Assembly (NCBI GenBank): GCA_025352795.1
Contig: JANXSF010000086.1
Span: forward strand, 62,001 to 126,000
Origin: Acidobacteriota bacterium
GTDB lineage: Bacteria > Acidobacteriota > Terriglobia > Bryobacterales > Bryobacteraceae
Length of the DNA stretch: 64,000 nucleotides
Reading direction: 5' to 3'
Below, piece by piece: positions 62,085-64,000 of this stretch; the stretch's first letter is position 1, and every line of letters starts with the position of its first letter. Under the pieces are notes generated by a model. It did not search any database. It was not told the origin of the DNA and saw only the letters and a list, made by a program, of their open reading frames with translations. The position numbers and the translations under genes were made by a program.

Positions 62085-63485
62085 CTAACGACTGCCCACC
62101 TCAATCGCCTTGGCAATTTTGTTTACCGCAGCATTTTCTTCAGCGCTCCGCGAAACTTTGCGAAGATCCTCTAAAGCTTTCTTCGCCAGCGGCCAATCAT
62201 TCAACTGAATTGCACAATATGCGATCCCCAAGTATTGCCGCCCCGCCAACTCCGGTGGTGGAACTTTCACCTTCTGTAGCTCCACCAGCGCCTGAGCGTA
62301 ATCGGTCATTTGATACAGCACCGCCGCTATCCGTTGGCGTTGTTCCACATCGTCTGGTTCCAGTTCTAACTGCCGACGGGCTGCAGTAACGTACTTCGCC
62401 AAATTCCCCGACGCCAATTGCAGTGCCGCAAAATCTTTGAACAGCCTGGGGTTTCGATACCCCATATCGATTGCCTGAGACATAGCTTCCATCGCTTTTT
62501 TAGGATCGGTTACAGCGTTCAGGTAGCCGAGGCTAGCGATGGGTTCGGGTCTGGATGGATTTTCTTTGCTCAGTTGTTCCAATTGACGCATGGCCAGCGC
62601 CGGATCAGTGCGACGCGCCAAGTTGGCTAATGTCAGGCGAACCGTATAATCTACATCGGCCAGTTTGGTTGGCAATGCCGTTGCCTTCTTCAGCTTGATG
62701 GGCACCAGTACAAGCCTTAAACGACCCTTCACGAGATAGGTGTGCAGATCAAGCTCTACCTGGCTCAAACTGCGTCCGTAGGCACCTTGGAGGGCTTCTT
62801 CAGTGTTGTGACCGCTCAACATTAAATTAAAGAAGGACTCAAAGCCATTGCGAAAGGTATCACTAAGGCGAAGCATGTGCGTCAAAGCCCAGGATTCGTT
62901 GTAAAACATGCCGATTCGGTTATTTTCCGTATACAGCGGCGAGTTTCTATCGGCGGAGATCAGCACACGTAGAGACAACATTTCCTGCCGCAGCAGATCT
63001 GGGTTCCGTCCCGATGGGATGCCGCCAATTTGCGTTCGATTCCCAACTGCTTTCAACGTGGAAAATAGATCGGCAAATCCTTCTTCCAGCCATAGTGGCA
63101 GTACTTTATGGGATCGACGAATAAGCAAGTGGACATATTCGTGGAGGGCCGTGCTGTAAAGGTTCTTGCTGGTTCCCGATAAGACGATGTAATCGGCATC
63201 AGGTGCCGTATCGAAAAATGCCGAGGCCCCTTGATGCGCACGAAACGGGGCGAATTCCTGTTCGTTCGAAAAGGCGACGATGCGTAAAGGAATGGAACTG
63301 GTAGAAGGAGTTTGGTTCAACTCCTGAAAGAAGTTGGCTACCTGTTCAAACTGCTGCAGCAACTGCTGACCTTGGACTTGGTCTGCTGTTGTTAGAAGTT
63401 CGAAGTTCTCTGAACGAAGACGAATCCACTCAGCCGCACTGAGTGGACTCGCAAAGATGAAAAGGAACAGGATTACGAGAGGCAC
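62085..63485 (-). CDS. Exported TPR protein with a zinc-metallopeptidase-like domain
   Basis: A 466-residue protein with signal peptide (MPLVILFLFIFASPLSAA). The N-terminal domain (20-250) has HEYVH at residues 115-119 and LEEGFADLF at 133-141, matching the HExxH plus downstream Glu of gluzincin-type peptidases (MA clan). The C-terminal half holds tetratricopeptide repeats (ASLGYLNAVTDPKKAMEAM, QLELEPDDVEQRQRIAAVLY). A role in protein turnover or protein binding in the periplasm is likely, not shown. Its stop abuts the convergent GH3 stop. Confidence 0.85.
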   Translation of the reverse strand: MPLVILFLFIFASPLSAAEWIRLRSENFELLTTADQVQGQQLLQQFEQVANFFQELNQTPSTSSIPLRIVAFSNEQEFAPFRAHQGASAFFDTAPDADYIVLSGTSKNLYSTALHEYVHLLIRRSHKVLPLWLEEGFADLFSTLKAVGNRTQIGGIPSGRNPDLLRQEMLSLRVLISADRNSPLYTENNRIGMFYNESWALTHMLRLSDTFRNGFESFFNLMLSGHNTEEALQGAYGRSLSQVELDLHTYLVKGRLRLVLVPIKLKKATALPTKLADVDYTVRLTLANLARRTDPALAMRQLEQLSKENPSRPEPIASLGYLNAVTDPKKAMEAMSQAIDMGYRNPRLFKDFAALQLASGNLAKYVTAARRQLELEPDDVEQRQRIAAVLYQMTDYAQALVELQKVKVPPPELAGRQYLGIAYCAIQLNDWPLAKKALEDLRKVSRSAEENAAVNKIAKAIEVGSR

Positions 63486-63496
63486 AGGCCCTTAAT

Positions 63497-63898
63497 TTAA
63501 TGATGTTCCGCCGCTGGTGCGTGATGGTCGGCAGCCGGAGACATTTTCGCTTTCTTCTTGGCTTCTTCGCGATCCTGTTCTTCAACCCAGGTCAGATGCC
63601 CGGTGACGACTTTGTCTCTTGAATCGGCATCGAGTAAACAGAACCCGAGAAAGATCCCCAGGAATATCAAAGAACTGGTGAAAATCACTGCATTCACTGG
63701 CTTGTCATCTTTCAGATGCATGAAAATCATGGCTACCAGCGATGCTTTTATTGTGGCAATGAACATTGCCACAACAATATTGGCGGAACCGAAATTGACA
63801 TAAGAAGCCGCTACCGTGATAGCGGTCAACACCAAAAGTCCGCCCAATGTTGTGGCGTAGAGCTTGGTGTGGTCGTGATGGCTGGAGTGGGAACTCAT
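63497..63898 (-). CDS. Cytochrome c oxidase subunit IV family protein (caa3 type)
   Basis: A 133-residue subunit of the respiratory oxidase. Three membrane helices are visible (TTLGGLLVLTAITVAASYV, NIVVAMFIATIKASLVAMIFMHL, VNAVIFTSSLIFLGIFLGFCLL). The N- and C-termini are His-rich (SSHSSHHDH and DHHAPAAEHH), unusual for the family and possibly metal-binding or a product of low-complexity drift. It follows subunit III (next entry) in the usual order with a short gap. Confidence 0.85.
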   Translation of the reverse strand: MSSHSSHHDHTKLYATTLGGLLVLTAITVAASYVNFGSANIVVAMFIATIKASLVAMIFMHLKDDKPVNAVIFTSSLIFLGIFLGFCLLDADSRDKVVTGHLTWVEEQDREEAKKKAKMSPAADHHAPAAEHH

Positions 63899-63909
63899 AA
63901 TGGAATCTC

Positions 63910-64000
63910 TTAGCTAATCAGGTACAACAACGGAAACAGATAGATCCAGATCAGATCGACCAGATGCCAGTAAAGGCCAATGAGATCCACTGGCGTATAG
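63910..64000 (-). CDS. Cytochrome c oxidase subunit III, C-terminal fragment
   Basis: Only the last 29 codons are in the window. Their reading (YTPVDLIGLYWHLVDLIW, then IYLFPLLYLIS and the stop TAA at 63910-63912) matches the final helix of subunit III, which has the conserved GLYWHFVD-type block. The rest of the gene extends beyond base 64000. With the subunit IV gene it forms the start of a caa3-type oxidase operon that continues to the left past the window edge in the antisense sense. Confidence 0.88.
   Translation of the reverse strand, partial: YTPVDLIGLYWHLVDLIWIYLFPLLYLIS

Noticed and set aside
1-64000. CRISPR arrays, prophage, insertion sequences, tRNA or rRNA genes
   Set aside because: No spaced direct repeats, integrase or transposase, and no cloverleaf or rRNA motif that I could identify by eye.

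Overview
This 64 kb window is chromosomal DNA from a bacterium that is most likely an acidobacterium of the Bryobacter/Solibacter group. That is an inference from gene content: a VWA protein of the acidobacterial type (58661-59800), two paralogues of an acidobacterial-looking secreted family (1991-3067 and 46302-47087), a DUF1549/LamG/DUF1553 plus DUF1501 pair, several sulfatases and Gfo/Idh/MocA oxidoreductases with Tat signals, many secreted TPR and beta-propeller proteins, and no phage, plasmid or insertion-sequence genes. Base composition looks moderate and even. I see no rRNA, tRNA or CRISPR array.

Layout. 1-5525: the 3' end of queA, then a leftward block (TPR protein, di-haem peroxidase, secreted unknown, SGNH hydrolase, DUF3108 protein) and a DinB-like gene. 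5522-14086: sthA, then a compact leftward chemotaxis operon in transcription order cheW-mcp-cheA-cheR-cheD-cheY-cheX-cheB, preceded by a sigma-28/sigma-D-type promoter. 14266-15288: selD, which reads through an in-frame UGA and carries a bacterial SECIS hairpin, so it is itself a selenoprotein. 15297-28241: beta-propeller proteins, a carbohydrate module (oxidoreductase, sulfatase, tandem DUF1080 protein), small membrane proteins, and the PSD1/DUF1501 pair. Dispersed palindromic repeats lie at 18125-18369 and 22456-22552.

28346-42048: a SPOR protein, then a long rightward run of closely spaced genes: xdhC-mobA-like-asmA, a sugar-isomerase-like protein, a Gfo/Idh/MocA protein, thrB, a U32-like protein, a VOC protein, an MFS exporter, a TPR protein, a large membrane protein and a PEGA protein. 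42108-43420: a DUF507 protein and an orphan gene whose promoter matches the chemotaxis promoter. 43577-47087: sulfatase, PQQ-type propeller and secreted unknown, overlapping by 4 bp each. 47038-52283: a UvrC-like protein without nuclease C-terminus, an aldo/keto reductase, a MauE-thioredoxin fusion and an amidohydrolase. 52352-57078: a small charged secreted protein, hemL overlapping a geranylgeranyl-reductase-family gene, a putative lipoprotein and another Gfo/Idh/MocA protein. 57183-64000: twin small membrane proteins, a rhomboid protease, the VWA protein, a response regulator, a GH3 enzyme, a TPR metallopeptidase, and the start of a cytochrome oxidase operon (subunit IV and the end of subunit III).

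The strongest observations are the Sec-encoding selD with a well-formed SECIS element (a start that gene finders place wrongly at a downstream TTG), the matching sigma-28-like promoters in front of cheW and the orphan gene at 42803-43420, and the inverted-repeat family around 18.3 and 22.5 kb.
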